DNA of 64,000 nt. Origin: Conoideocrella luteorostrata (Eukaryota; Ascomycota; Sordariomycetes; Hypocreales; Clavicipitaceae). Below the pieces are notes generated by a model. That model worked only from the letters and a program-made list of their open reading frames with translations, made no database searches and was not told the DNA's origin. The translations under genes were made by a program, and so were the position numbers. The DNA is taken from positions 16,069 through 80,068 of the forward strand of contig JASWJB010000204.1 of NCBI GenBank assembly GCA_032433595.1, given 5' to 3'. Below, piece after piece: positions 32,791-43,966 of the stretch; positions within the stretch are counted from its first letter, which is position 1, and each line of letters starts with the position of its first letter.

Positions 32791-34958
32791 AGAGGACATG
32801 CTGATGACAGGGGGCAGCTGTTGAGGGGTTTATTTTTGTTACTGGGGGGCTTATTCGAGGTGATGATTACAAGCGTGCATTTCTCATTTTTCGGAGTTTT
32901 TTCTCTGTGTGCTGGCTAGATGTAAAGAGAGATACACGAAGTGATAGTGTACATTTCTCGTTGCGCGAAGCTTCGCTTCTGGGGCGTGCTGATTAGTTCG
33001 TGAGGGAGACATATACCAAGTATTGCGCAACATATGTGCTTTAATATTGTCCAAACTATGTTTTTGTGTGTACAAGCTTGCTTGAATCGCCTGATTTGTT
33101 ATCCACATTATGACTAGAGGATGCACACACCCCCGTTCCAACAGTCGCAAGCAACAAGAGATACTCGGTACCTTCCAATCCTACCTCCACCTTTTTGTCG
33201 CAAATCTTGGGAAGAGACAGTGTGTCAAATCAGTACTTACAATCTGGCCATGATGAATCCATCTTCGTCTCGTATGCCAAGCAGTAACCTCCAAGGAGAT
33301 TTTGTTCGGCCTGCGCGTCTTCATCGACCATTATTCGGTGATGCTCAGTAATTGCGAGACTTTGTATGATAGTAAACATTGGAAGCAATGGAACGGGGTT
33401 AAATTTATGTGCATTGATGGGAAGAGCAGTGTTACGATGATCATGGATACAGAATTTCTCCTCTAATGGTCCCGTCCAAATCCATTGATACCCCTATTAG
33501 CTAATATATCCTTGTTCCGGATTCCTGCCTCGGGCCAGAGGCCGCGTAATCCTACATCCAGTAACCATGTAATCCACCCACGGCCGCCGTGTAACCCGGC
33601 GGTTAAACCCATAACAAAAACTCGGAATTACCTGAATTGATCCGTCGACAATATCTCGCAGAGGATTACGATGAGACCTCAGTTGGGTGATTGTGATTCT
33701 GCGATCACATCCATGCGTGACTCTATCGAGGGGTCTTCTGCCGCGGATATTTTCAACTGAGATATGCACCCTAAGCATAATACTGGTGGTGATGTTACTG
33801 ACTTTGAAGCAGATGATGAAGATTTCCCAGCCGCACAGTACCCTGATGATGAGTTCGACTACCTTGATTTTGCACATACCCTATCTTTCCACAATCCCTT
33901 AGATGCCGACATCACAATACCCCGAGCAACTTGTCATTTAGATACAGGATGTCAAATACTCGGAATACAGCTCGGTAGCCTGATGCGTCGGATCCTACTT
34001 GTTCTATTGTTCTGCAAGGGCAAGCGTTTTTAGCGTCCCGAACGGCACGATGTTGTCCGCCATGTCCCATGTAATCACCTCGCCGATGAAAACCAAGTTT
34101 CAAACGTTTGACGCAAATGCATTCTTCAAAGGCGCATCGAGCTAGAATTGCTCATTGCTCAACAGTGAAACGAACCATGGCTTGAAGTGTTCTACTAAGT
34201 ATTTTGCGAGACATATCAACGCATTACGTGACTGATAGGCACTAATTATTGAATTGCATCCTCCAAGCTTGAGGTCGACATCAAGTACGTCCTAGTTACG
34301 TTTCGCGTCGGTGTTTGTGAGACACAAGAAAGCAATGAGATAGTCAACTTACTATATCGTAGCCTGTATCCGCTGCGAATGATCTCATGAACAATCCATC
34401 ATACCAATGACAATTGGGCTCAAGTGATAATACGCGGCGTGTTGACCTCAGGACGCCGGCCGAGGATGCTCTGCAGTCGCCTGTGGTAGGCGGCAATCCA
34501 GATGCCCAACTGCCTGTTGGCAGCTGCACTATTGCCCGAAGCGTTCTTCGTTTCTATCGGAATGGGGGCTGGTAATCGGTAAAGTGGTTGGTACAGTGTC
34601 TGGTTCACGGTAGTACATTCGGGTTTTGAAACTCCAGAAATCTATCAATGAGAGCTAATAGTTCTTTTTCAGGGTGAGGAACGGGGGCGTAGTCAACCAT
34701 ACTATGGACATACGCCTGCGACGCAGTTTGTGTGTATGTTTAGCCATGAATGTATCAAGTGTAGAGAAGGTAAGAGCAGGACAGTTGTGAGATTGGCTCC
34801 TAGTTGCCTCTTGTGGTTTATTCCTGCAGCTAGACGCGCAACTACAGCAGCATGTTCCTTCCAGAAAAGTTAGGATAGTTTACGTGGCTTATATCAATTT
34901 ATTCGTTGCCACAGCTTTTTTTCTTTCTTCTTCTCTCCATCACATACATACATACAAC
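32791..34958. other. intergenic with an R5 repeat and weak ORF remnants
   Basis: R5 copy 2 lies at 33385-33535. 33764-34033 is an acidic open frame (DFEADDEDFPAAQYPDDEFD) with no recognised domain. The rest shows no gene. The final 60 bp (CT-rich, ending CATACAACATG) form a strong-looking leader for the next gene. Confidence 0.4.
33385..33535 (+). repeat. dispersed repeat R5, copy 2
   Basis: Matches 4363-4522: GTGCATTGATGGGAAGAGCAG, TGTTACGATGATCATGG, GTCCCGTCCAAATCC, ATACCCCTATTAGCTAATAT, GATTCCTGCCTCGGGCC. Confidence 0.6.
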
Positions 34959-36645
34959 ATGTCGTGAGTATATTTTCCGTCGCACGCCCACACCCACGCC
35001 CACATCCACGTTCAGGATTATCCTCCGTTAAAGATATATTACTAATCAAATAAACAGTACAAACAACATCAATATACAACTTTCTTGGAGCCGCCAGGCA
35101 CCCAACCCTCTGCCCCCTGAGGGGGCCACGTCAGCCAATCCGAGGGTCGACGGCACCGCCGAGACCCTCACCAGCCCCCCGGCGGATCCAACGCCGTGAG
35201 TTGAACTGGCAAGCTTCTCGTAGTTGTAAACCAGACTAACGTGATTTATTTGCAGCAATAGTTACGGTGGCACATTAGCTAAGGTCCGCAAAATGCTGCC
35301 AAAACCCCAAAACCCCGCATTTGCAATCCAACGAATTTGACGAATTTACGATACCGCGACCGCGAAAAGACCTGCAGACCTTACGAAATAGAATTGAAGC
35401 TCCATTAAATAGTGGAATAAGCCATCAGGATGTCTTAAATGATATAAATAGTCTTTCCGTACAAGATGGGCAGCCCGTAAGTCTTCGAACCTTACGACGC
35501 CAGCTTGCAGTATGGGGCATTTCACACACTTCCGCGACTGTACATCTCGATCTATTATATGAGGAGCTTTCTGAACTCTTCGTACAAGACCAACCAATAC
35601 AAGATATCTATGCTAGAATAAATCAGCTTCTTTAACAACAAGGCTATTAATTAATTAGCTAGCGTACGCTTAAGGCACACCTTCAACGCTGGGGCTTTTC
35701 CCGGCAATAGCATGTATAAATTGTAGATTAATTAGTTAAATGTGTATAATTTTATTTCTTTTTATATAAATACTTAAATTAGTTAATTCTTTAAGATATC
35801 TAAACTTAAGACTAACTACCTTATATACTCTATGCTATCTAACGAATCCGCTAGCAGTATAATATAAAAAGGCGCTTTTATACACAAGAAGAGTAATAAG
35901 TAGCTCTCTAAATTATAGTTTAATTCCTTAAAGCTAACCTTTAATAATTATTAGTAATTTATGGCTTTAGTTATAGTTATTTATATCACTATATACAATA
36001 AAAGGGTTAGGTTCTAGTCTCGCAGAACCGCTTATACAATTTTTATTGGCTTGTTTTTCCTAAAGAAGTTTAACAGCGCTAAGAAGGAAACTTTAAACAT
36101 TGTATAAACTTCTATGTGCCTAAACCAAATTTTCTTTAGTGCTTAGATAGATACGAGAAGCTTAAGAGATTTGGCATTCAAGTGTACGTATGCATTGACG
36201 CTTACTCACGCTGTATTATTTGGTTCTACTGCGGTCGCTCCGCAACAACTGCGTTAAGCACACTAAAGCGGTATCTTCGTACGATAAAATGCCTTGGAAT
36301 GCGGCCATTTTTTACAAGATCTGACTTTGGAACTGAAACCCCGTTGTTATGTGCCCGTAATTGCAAAAGTGACCGAAATCGAATTTGCGGGGATTTCCAC
36401 ATTTCGGGTTTTGGCAGCATTTTGCGGACCTTAGCTAATGTGCCACCGTAAATAGTGGATCCGCAAGGGGGTTGGAGGAGGGCTCGGGCGGTGTCGCCCC
36501 CGGCACGTGGTCCTCAATGATGGGCCCAGGGGGTTGGGTGCTTGGCTTGAAGGCTGCAACGGATGGCTGGGGTCGCTCTTTTATATTTTTGTTACTTTTG
36601 CTATTTTTTGGGGGTTTTTTGGCTTTTGTTTTTTATAAAAAATAA
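34959..36645 (+). pseudogene. small predicted tail-anchored membrane-protein gene, interrupted by a transposon
   Basis: Exon 1 is 34959-34963 (ATG TC), intron 34964-35057 (GTGAGT...TTACTAAT...CAG), exon 2 35058-35195, intron 35196-35255 (GTGAGT...GACTAAC...TGCAG), and exon 3 starts 35256. After six bases of exon 3 a transposon (35262-36451) intervenes. Taking one copy of the ATAG duplication, exon 3 resumes at 36456 and stays open to TAA at 36643-36645, giving 112 residues in perfect phase. The protein starts MSTNNINIQLSWSRQAPNPL, has a Pro/Gly/Ser-rich middle, and ends with a hydrophobic segment (IFLLLLLFFGGFLAFVF) plus YKK, as in tail-anchored proteins. As it stands the reading frame enters the transposon and stops after about 28 further residues (TGA near 35338). 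Function unknown. Confidence 0.75.
35262..36451 (+). mobile_element. DNA transposon with 46-bp perfect terminal inverted repeats
   Basis: The termini are perfect inverted repeats of 46 bp starting TTACGGTGGCACATTAGCTA (35262-35307 and 36406-36451), flanked by ATAG duplications (35258-35261 and 36452-36455). Inside, 35321-35635 encodes a 104-residue helix-turn-helix-like N-terminus (LRNRIEAPLNSGISHQDVL, SLRTLRRQLAVWGI). The same frame continues past TAA, TAA and TAG into RTLKAHLQRWGFS, so it has been disabled. After a very TA-rich stretch (35700-36160), 36160-36360 reads KRFGIQVYVCIDAYSRCIIW and MRPFFTRSDFGTET, two acidic motifs of an integrase/DDE core (D in IDAYS, D in RSD). The third acidic residue is absent, so the copy is inactive. 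Stops plus TA enrichment suggest RIP. Confidence 0.85.
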
Positions 36646-36976
36646 ATAAAGAAAAACTTTACAGCGACATTACTCTTCTCCCTTTCTATACGTATAAGGC
36701 TTCAATTTTCGAACAGGCCGTAAAAGCACCACACCCACCCCTCACGTACTTTGAAAGAACGATTGTGATTCGTCAAGTTCACTAGCTCTTGTCCCGATGC
36801 TGGCGGCACTACTGGTACTGGAAACCATCGACGAGGCGTTGACGTCGTCGTAAGGCGTCCCTTTCCCGGGAGGGCGAAACGCCCTAGCAACTTGGGACGA
36901 CTAAATCACTTCAACTCCTACTGAAGGAAGGCTAGAGAGAAAGCCCTCAAGGATAGGGTAGTGCACCGAGCGGTTC
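36646..36976. other. spacer, no recognisable gene
   Basis: The stretch after the interrupted gene's TAA contains AATAAATAAAG, a plausible poly(A) signal. Nothing else seen. Confidence 0.4.
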
Positions 36977-37745
36977 ATGGCAGCTGGAAAGCGACGGCTG
37001 TCCTCAGTGCTACCCGCCCGACCTCATTGCTCCACTACTGCATCTCAAGGAGTTCAAGGCAATAGTGGGCTACTGGCAATCGTATCCTGGGCAGGTGATG
37101 TGGTGTTTGGCGCCGAGAACAGCGAATGGCTGGAGTTCCGCGCCTTCCAGCGCCGGGTACGGCAACCATCTCGAAGGAAGCCCTTTAGCGAATACAAAGG
37201 CGAGGCTCGCGAAGCTGTCAAACGCATGGACTTGATGGTGGGGTTCCGCTACTGTCGGAGCTTGAGCCGACAGAGCTAGTTGGGCCAGTGGATCGAGTTC
37301 CAGGCTTACTGGCTTGAGCGCCTTGAGGTGTTGGAAAGGAACCGAGATGGATTGAAATAGGAGCTGAACGAGACCCTGCGGAAGCCAAAGAGTCTAGACG
37401 CCATCGTTGCCGAACGCGAGGCGGACGACAAAGCATCTTTCTAGCAAGTCTTGGAGAATGCTGAGCACCCCGTTGTCCCGGAAACAAAAAGGCTGAACCA
37501 CAGCTAGATGATCATGCCAGAGAGCCCCGCGCCAAGATTCTTGATGTCATGGAGCCTTCACTAATGTCAGTCGTTCTCAAGGTTCAATTGGAACAGGAAG
37601 AGCAAACTGCTCCAATCCCAACCTCAGCCCCAATAATAAACTTGAGAATGTATGACCGTCAGTTCTCTCCTAAGTTGCGGGAGTTTAAGGAGACTGTTGG
37701 AATATTGTTGGAATCCTACCGCCAAGCACATCAAAGAGCACGGAG
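36977..37745 (+). pseudogene. unknown gene disabled by four in-frame TAG codons and truncated by a repeat
   Basis: One frame from 36977 is coding-like over 530 bp but is cut by TAG at 37277-37279, 37358-37360, 37442-37444 and 37505-37507. Between them the protein is helical and charged (LGQWIEFQAYWLERLEVLER, ELNETLRKPKSLDAIVAER). A frameshift near 37500 leads to the next frame with VVLKVQLEQEEQTAPIP and REFKETVGILLESYRQAH, which is open to the R4b repeat at 37746. Every stop is TAG, which a CAG-to-TAG transition would produce; this is the RIP signature. Resemblance to coiled-coil proteins of unknown function in other ascomycetes is suspected, not proven. Confidence 0.65.
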
Positions 37746-37903
37746 CGAGTCACGTGGTCACCTTTCGGCCACGATATTTATACGGCGATATCGAGCCTCC
37801 CACTTTGACTTGTTTTGTTCTTCTTAGATAACCAGACAGAGACTTATGAATATATTGCATTTGAAGCCGATGATCTAGATCATTGCACAACCCTGTGCAA
37901 CCC
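37746..37903 (-). repeat. dispersed repeat R4b, copy 1
   Basis: Nearly the reverse complement of 56319-56478. Read on minus: GGTTGCACAGGGTTGTGCA, GATCTAGATCATCGGCTTC, ATATTCATAAGTCTCTGT, then CGCCGTATAAATATCG (TATA-like) and GGTGACCACGTGAC. It abuts R4a (37913-38060) in the same orientation, and both share the CGCCGTATAAA...GGTGACCACGTGAC module, so they may be variants of one terminus. Confidence 0.7.
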
Positions 37904-37912
37904 ACAGATACC

Positions 37913-38060
37913 TCGTCAAGCGTACGAGCGAAGGTCACGTGGTCACCCTAGCGCGCCTCTTTATACGGCGCGCTTGGCAGCATACCTCTTCCTCTTCTTC
38001 TTCTTTTCATAGTCACGAATAAATTGAATTGTTTTGCTTATTGTTTTACTTCACCTTCTG
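37913..38060 (-). repeat. dispersed repeat R4a, copy 2
   Basis: Reverse complement of 9643-9805: on minus it reads GGTGAAGTAAAACAATAAGC, GAAGAAGAAGAGGAAGAGG, GCGCGCCGTATAAAGAGGCG, GGTGACCACGTGACC, TACGCTTGACGAG. Confidence 0.7.
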
Positions 38061-38624
38061 ACGTCGACGTGAGAAACCCCTGTGCTTCATACAGAGACAG
38101 GTTCAGCGACTCGTGCGGGACTTGGAACGGCACATGGTTTTGCTCTAGTGGGTCGAGGAGTGGCGGCCGGAGATGGCCTAATTTAACTAATTTTGCTAAA
38201 GGGTTCGCTAATAATTCGCGACTTTAGGATATAGCATACTAGCAGACCTAATATTACGTACGAGCTGTGGGTGGTGCTTATCACGGCGCAGTTTCCCTAT
38301 CGGTACAGGAGCGATCTGAAGATGAGACTGCCTGTTAATGTGGGAGATGCAATTGACTGGAGCGAGTTGGTCCCCCGTGTTGCGTGGATTTCAAAGCTAT
38401 AACTATCTGCGGTGTGCTCAAGATCACGAATTCGTGCTGCTGGCTTAAGGGAGAGCAAATGATGAATATTGTTGCGATTACGAAATCTCTAATGCAGGCG
38501 CTCGGCTACAGCGAATCAAGTAGCATGCATTCCTAATGCCAAATAACAGAGTTGTAGAATTTCGCGAATCTAATGACTCATATTGCAATAAGGTTCAGCA
38601 ATGCGTATTTCTGCACCGCCCACC

Positions 38625-38632
38625 TATATAAC
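38625..38632 (+). promoter_or_regulatory. TATA-like element upstream of the F-box gene
   Basis: CTATATAACC followed by a long C/T-rich run (TTTCTTTTTCTTTCTTC), a common arrangement before fungal transcription starts. It is about 200 bp upstream of the F-box ATG. Confidence 0.4.
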
Positions 38633-38828
38633 CACTTTCTTTTTCTTTCTTCTCCTTTTCTTCACTTACCATGCCCTGATATCTACCAAGTTCTGTCTCA
38701 AAGAATAAAAACCATCCAAGTTTCTCGAGCTCCACCAAGTCTGTCCATTTTACTCACAATCCGCTGTAGAAAATACGGATGCGGAATTTCAACATATTTA
38801 TCTCACTGTACGCCAAACCTCCGCCCTC

Positions 38829-39503
38829 ATGATGGAAAACAGCTTTCCAAACGCCATGAAAAACTGGGAGCATTTGCCACCCGAAATTCGTCTTATGATA
38901 TTAGAAGCAACCACAGAGCAGAAATCTCCCGGTTGGTCTTCGTTAGCCTCCGTCTGCAAAGAATGGCAGGCTTTCATCGAGAAAAAGAATTTCCGAAGCC
39001 TAAGGCTGCAAGTTCCATGCCTGGATGAATTTCAACGCATTGTTATTCGTCAGAGGAAGCTTGTCCAGCATATCCAGCTCGATATTGAAGGTGGACCATA
39101 TGCCCGCTGGAACAAGCCATCGCCAATGTGCTCTATCATCGAACAAGCAACTCGGAAACTCTCTTCAATTCTCAGCACCTTGGAACCAGACATTTCCCTG
39201 ACTGTGGAACTCAATAGACACGCTTCCGATGACGACAGTCACATGGTCAAGCTCATTTATTTCTCCTCTGATGACGGTGAAACTTCTACGCATGGTGTTG
39301 AAGGAATTAACTCTCGGTGGCATGACCCGGGGCTTATCTGGTTCGATGAGTTGACCATTCCGGGCTATATCATCACTCTCGGGCTAATTGAAAAGAAACT
39401 CCCGAAAGGTTTCTTGCCCAAGTTACGAAGAAATGAGCGTTATTGGATACCGGCAATTCCGTCACCTGCTCATCTACCCGACTCTGCAGCTTATCATGAG
39501 TAA
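38829..39503 (+). CDS. F-box-like protein
   Basis: F-box proteins recruit substrates to SCF ubiquitin ligases through Skp1. The 224-residue ORF has the motif near its N-terminus (about residues 13-50): WEHLPPEIRLMILEATTEQ then WSSLASVCKEWQAFIEKKNF, with the LPPE and the trailing W/F spacing of the fungal F-box. The rest (residues 60-224) is not obviously LRR or WD40; it contains QHIQLDIEGGPYARWNK and LPKGFLPKLRRNERYW, seen in many uncharacterised fungal F-box proteins. No intron is needed and no stop interrupts it. The first of two adjacent ATGs is used. Substrate unknown. Confidence 0.7.
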   Translation: MMENSFPNAMKNWEHLPPEIRLMILEATTEQKSPGWSSLASVCKEWQAFIEKKNFRSLRLQVPCLDEFQRIVIRQRKLVQHIQLDIEGGPYARWNKPSPMCSIIEQATRKLSSILSTLEPDISLTVELNRHASDDDSHMVKLIYFSSDDGETSTHGVEGINSRWHDPGLIWFDELTIPGYIITLGLIEKKLPKGFLPKLRRNERYWIPAIPSPAHLPDSAAYHE

Positions 39504-40854
39504 ACTTTGTCTTTTAAATTGCTTGTGCGCGAGCCATTGTGAGCAATAGATAGATTAGGTACATTGAAAATTTACTATGGCACGTATTTACATCTACAGC
39601 ATAATCTCCATTCTAGGAATGGCTATCGCTAACTCCCAATTCTTTTGTCTTATCAGCTCGACGTCTGGTATCGCTTAACTAGAAGTCGGGAGGGAAATCC
39701 CATGTCAGTTTAAATTATTTTCTCATTCAATTTCATGATTTACCTACTTGCTTTATGTGACCGGGTAGAGCTGATCATGTTATACGGTAAACTCTTTTCA
39801 ATTCTTCCATGGCGCTCGCCGGCTAGTTCATTTATTTCAGCCATTGTCTCTATCACGAAGACCGGCTGTAAGTTACAGCTTGGCTAGGTACTCTGTGCGA
39901 GATAGCCAAGATTGCCAAGCAAACCTTTACTGGGACGGGAGTTTGATAAGCCCGTGACCACTATTTAACCCAGCCACTAGTACACTGTAAACTTATCGGA
40001 TCGACTATTACTACCGATATTGTACTAACAACGCTAGCCCTCCCCACAGTATTCCCTGTACAGTAGATTTGACCTTCAGCCTCAAGGTCTAGGCCTCAGC
40101 ATGGCTCTATTAAAGGATCACAATACTAAATGCATTTGCGAAAGGGGTAATAAAATAAAGCGAGAGGGGATGGGTAGCATGGAAGTGCGCCTAGCCAGAC
40201 AACTTGGGCGGAAATGCGACTCTCACCTACGTCGAGTAGCGGCGTTACCTTGAATCACCACATACCCGCTTCAATGTGACTTGTACCGAGTTTTCTCAGT
40301 TACGCAAGCGACTTCTTTACAAAGAGCTACATCGCACATGAGGCCCGCAAGTGCCCGACCGCCGGTTAAGGGCATCACCACCTTAGGCCAGGGTTTCACC
40401 TTAACATAAGTCTTGACAAGGGAGACAGCGGACTCTTTACCGCATAAGCATGATTATGCTGTTGCTCTAAAATTTTATTGTCGGGCTTATTAGGCCGCTC
40501 CAAAGGTGCTCTGGCAGCATGGAATTTATCGGGAGCTTCATGAAATGCTTCATAGGGCGTTTTGGTGTGCTAGGTTTTGGAATATCTCTACAAGTCCCTA
40601 GGCCGGCAGATGCAAGGCATGGGAGCGAGTGTCTCCAATTCGCGAATGTGAAAACCCTCGCAACGGGGTCGGCTTCGGCCTGCCAGTCATTTTGGTGGCG
40701 TTACATGCAGCAATAATCAGAATCCGTCCTGATACGTCGACTTTTGTTGCCATCCGTCGCTCACGTGATGGTCTGCGTCGTCCATTGCCGCCCTCCACAC
40801 GCCATCCACTCGACAATCTTGACGGTCCATCACGCTCGCAGCAATATACGTATA
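39504..40854. other. intergenic, no recognisable gene
   Basis: No supported gene in 1.35 kb. A short frame at 40519-40716 and its opposite-strand partner are not convincing. Confidence 0.45.
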
Positions 40855-41904
40855 ATGAGTCAAGCGACCAGCCGTGTTATCGCGCTTTCGGAGCGCCAGT
40901 TAGCCAATTTTTTCCGCGAGCTGACTTCCACGACGCAGAACATGTGCGACCAAGTGGCCCGAGAACTTATCCTCGGGCTTCATCACGCAGCGCCTGTGCA
41001 AGGCGCCACCAGCTACACCGTCGTGCCTGACAATGGGGCCAGCTTCGTTGTCCAGTTTCGCCCCGACCGTTACAGCCTAGACCTCAACTTCCTCGGATGC
41101 GTAGAGCAAGCTTATCCGGGCTTCATGCCTCACTACGAACAGCCTGGGAGGCTAGGCAAGCTCGAAATCTACAAGATAGACGATGTGCGCGGAGATTCCA
41201 TGTCTATTGCCGTGGATGAGTTGCGGGCGGACGGCTGCGCCCTTCTAAAGCAAACCGTGCAAGACTTTGGCAGGTCCGTTGACGCCACACCGACGTCTTT
41301 CTGAGCGTGCAACTAACTTTGTGGACGTAGATTCTTCGCCTCGGCGTGGCACAACATACCTAACCCTTATCCACACCCGCGCAAAGATGATGTGTACGAA
41401 AGCTACCTGTCGCAGCTCATGCAGCTCTCCGCGGGGCTGCCCCGTCGCTTTCGCTCGACATTAGACAACCTCATAACCAAGCTTCCGGCGCTCACTGACG
41501 GGCAATGGCTGATGGTGCCTCATCACACTGACCTCGTGGAGGACAACATCCACGTGGACCGGACCACGGGCCGTATCACGGGCATTTGTGACTGGGAGGA
41601 TACTGTCGTTGGTCCGTTCGGGACGTCGCTCTGGTCCCTGGAAACTCTGCTCGGGATGCGGTCGAATAGTGAGGGCTGGCGCTATCATGCCAACCATCAA
41701 GAACTCCGAAACTTGTTCTGGGAGGCTTTCTATACCGCCCTGGGACCCGTCTCTGGGGCTCAGAGGGCCCACATTAAAGCTGCGAGATCGGTGGGCTTTT
41801 TCCTGGAGAATGGTTTTGTGTATATCGATGAGGTGAACAAGGCCCCCATCAAGAAGGGGAGCTGGGAGATGCTTTATCTCGATGCTGTTGCTCGATGGCT
41901 TTGA
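40855..41904 (+). CDS. APH-family phosphotransferase-like protein, two exons
   Basis: APH/choline-kinase-fold proteins transfer phosphate to small molecules, and fungal genomes carry many of unknown substrate. Exon 1 is 40855-41273 and exon 2 is 41331-41904, joined across a 57 nt intron (GTCCGT...CTAAC...GTAG) into 330 residues. The join gives QDFGRFFASAWHNIPNP, removing the apparent stop at 41302-41304. The C-terminal lobe has a canonical catalytic loop HTDLVEDN (H-x-D-x4-N) and the metal-binding CDWED that follows GRITGI, so catalysis is plausible. The N-terminal lobe is short and lacks a clear glycine-rich loop, as in many fungal members. It is unrelated in position to the truncated copy at 4.6 kb. 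Intact. Confidence 0.75.
41274..41330 (+). other. intron of the APH-family gene
   Basis: 57 nt with GTCCGT donor, CTAAC branch and GTAG acceptor, phase 2. It contains the only stop between the two halves. Confidence 0.8.
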
Positions 41905-43330
41905 GCTTTTGGTAGATGATAGCGGCAGTGTATAGTTGAAGTTTGTCGACTAGCTCTCGAGCTGAAGCCACCTTAGCGCTCCGATGAATGGTAAGTCGGT
42001 ATCGAATTGCCCAATTGCTGCACCTTTACCGTGATTCCGGCCCCGGATTCTCAGTAGAGAGATGTTCCGGCCCTGCTCGGGGCTCTGTCCCGAGGAGGTA
42101 GGTGGACGGACCCAGCTGAGCCTGACGTGCCCTGGTAGCCCTGTCAATGACCCATGAGATTGGAGGTGGCCATTAAATAAGTATTCCCTCAGCAACCTTG
42201 TAGCCCTCTACCAGAGTGATCGGCCGCTAGGTGAGCAGCACCTCGTTGACTGTTCGTACCAGTGCGCCGCGTCTAGACTGACCGGAACCACACTGCAAAT
42301 ATTGGGCTGGTTGTGGGCGAAGACCAAAGTGCAATTTGAGAATAGACTTGTGAGAGATGACCACAAAAATAAATAGAATGGCACGGTGTCCGTACTTCAC
42401 GGTACAACACAAGCCCGGACTTCCCACCAAGACCTTCCAGTTCGAGATTAATCCCTGTGGGGCTAGATGGGGCCGCTTAGAGGATGCGGCACGGCCCGAT
42501 CCCTGGGATAGCGGCTGTATTAAGCCGCCTTTCTAACCCTTTACCAACGGTTCCAGTCACCTAAACTCCACCAGAAGTCCGACGCCCCTGTCGATAAAAC
42601 GTCAGCAAAAGTTCCCTTGCCAGCGGCACATGGGGAGAAAGATTGCACGAGCACTCTGCAAAGGGCGAGCCGCGGTGAAGGACCTATAAATGCCTCAAAC
42701 ACGCCCTCTTGTTTTGTTCTTGCTGTGCCTACCTACTGGATCCGCATTAATGGATCGGCTGATTGGGATACGTTATTAGCAGCTTGCTGACACGAGCTAT
42801 GGTTACCCCAACACGGCGCCTAATCACGTTCGTAGGTCCTCTAATCACTATTTGACGTGATCCTCAAGCGATGGCTCGCCAGTGACGACTGAGAGCGCAG
42901 TATCTGTTTTAGTCTGATTGGTTACCGTCCAATAACCACTATTTCATCTGCAGCCGCAGAGTCTCATAAGATTTGCCAGCCAAAACAAAGAAGAGAGAAG
43001 CCACAATGCCTTCCAGCATGCGTGCCGGATTGCCAGCCATGACTGTGGGTGGAGCAACGTCCTTTTTTTTAATCTTATTAGCGTCTAGCTACGGAGTATA
43101 CTTGAAGAACCAAATGTGAGTGAGCGGGGGAGATCAGAAAAAAGAGGTGCTGTTGCTCACCTTGGTAACAATAAGTCCAGCGCCCTATGAACTTCTTTCG
43201 CCGATCACACGCCCCGGAAGAATTATCACGCCCCCGCCAATCCAACAATTTTGTTCAATGGTAATTTCACAGCAACATTGGAGTCCTTGCCGCGCTCTGC
43301 CCTTCTTAGGATGGATTGACAGCAATCACG
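41905..43330. other. intergenic, no recognisable gene
   Basis: 1.4 kb with short frames only. A CGGAGTAT motif lies at about 43092. Confidence 0.4.
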
Positions 43331-43770
43331 ATGTCAGCGGCCAACGAAGGTGGCGGGGCTGCTCTGCGATTGTCACCGAAGCCGAAACTGCGTTCAAGCC
43401 CGACAGCTCAGTCATTGACGCTCAGCATAGAAGACAGTTCTAAAGGGGCGTTGCCCACCAAGATCCTCTCCATCCCTCATCTCCACCCGCATTCGACGCA
43501 ATTGTGCAGACGTCCTACGTCATCCCCGGGACTCCGGGCAACATTGTCAGTTCCGGTGTGCAGGCTAATTTCTCATTCTTTGCCGGCACTTCCATAAATT
43601 CCGTCAATAATGTCGATGCCATGCAGTCCTTCAACATTGACACGCTCGAGACGAGGCGGTTGAAGAGTGAGCCGCAAGACGACGATAAAGATATCGTAGC
43701 TCGCTTGCAGGAACAGAAGTGCAGGCCGCCATTCGCGGAGGCTTATACGGAGCGTGTCCAATATACATGA
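43331..43770 (+). pseudogene. unknown coding-like stretches in two frames
   Basis: 43331-43594 opens with MSAANEGGGAALRLSPKPK; from about 43444 another frame is coding-like (QTSYVIPGTPGNIVSSGVQA, NFSFFAGTSINSVNNVDAMQ, IVARLQEQKC) to TGA at 43768-43770. The two do not join through an obvious intron. Low confidence that either is functional. Confidence 0.25.
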
Positions 43771-43966
43771 TCAGTGGACTGAAAATAGCGCATGGCCTGT
43801 CCGTTCAATGCGAGGAATCCATATCTATGTGAGAATCAGCAGGCGGCACTGCTCCGATCGGCCGAAAAAAGCGATTTGGTGTGAGTAGCACATTTAAAAT
43901 GGCATCGGAAGAAGAGATTATCTTTGCTTAATTAGGTTTATAAGATTAAGCTATAGAGTCGCAAGG

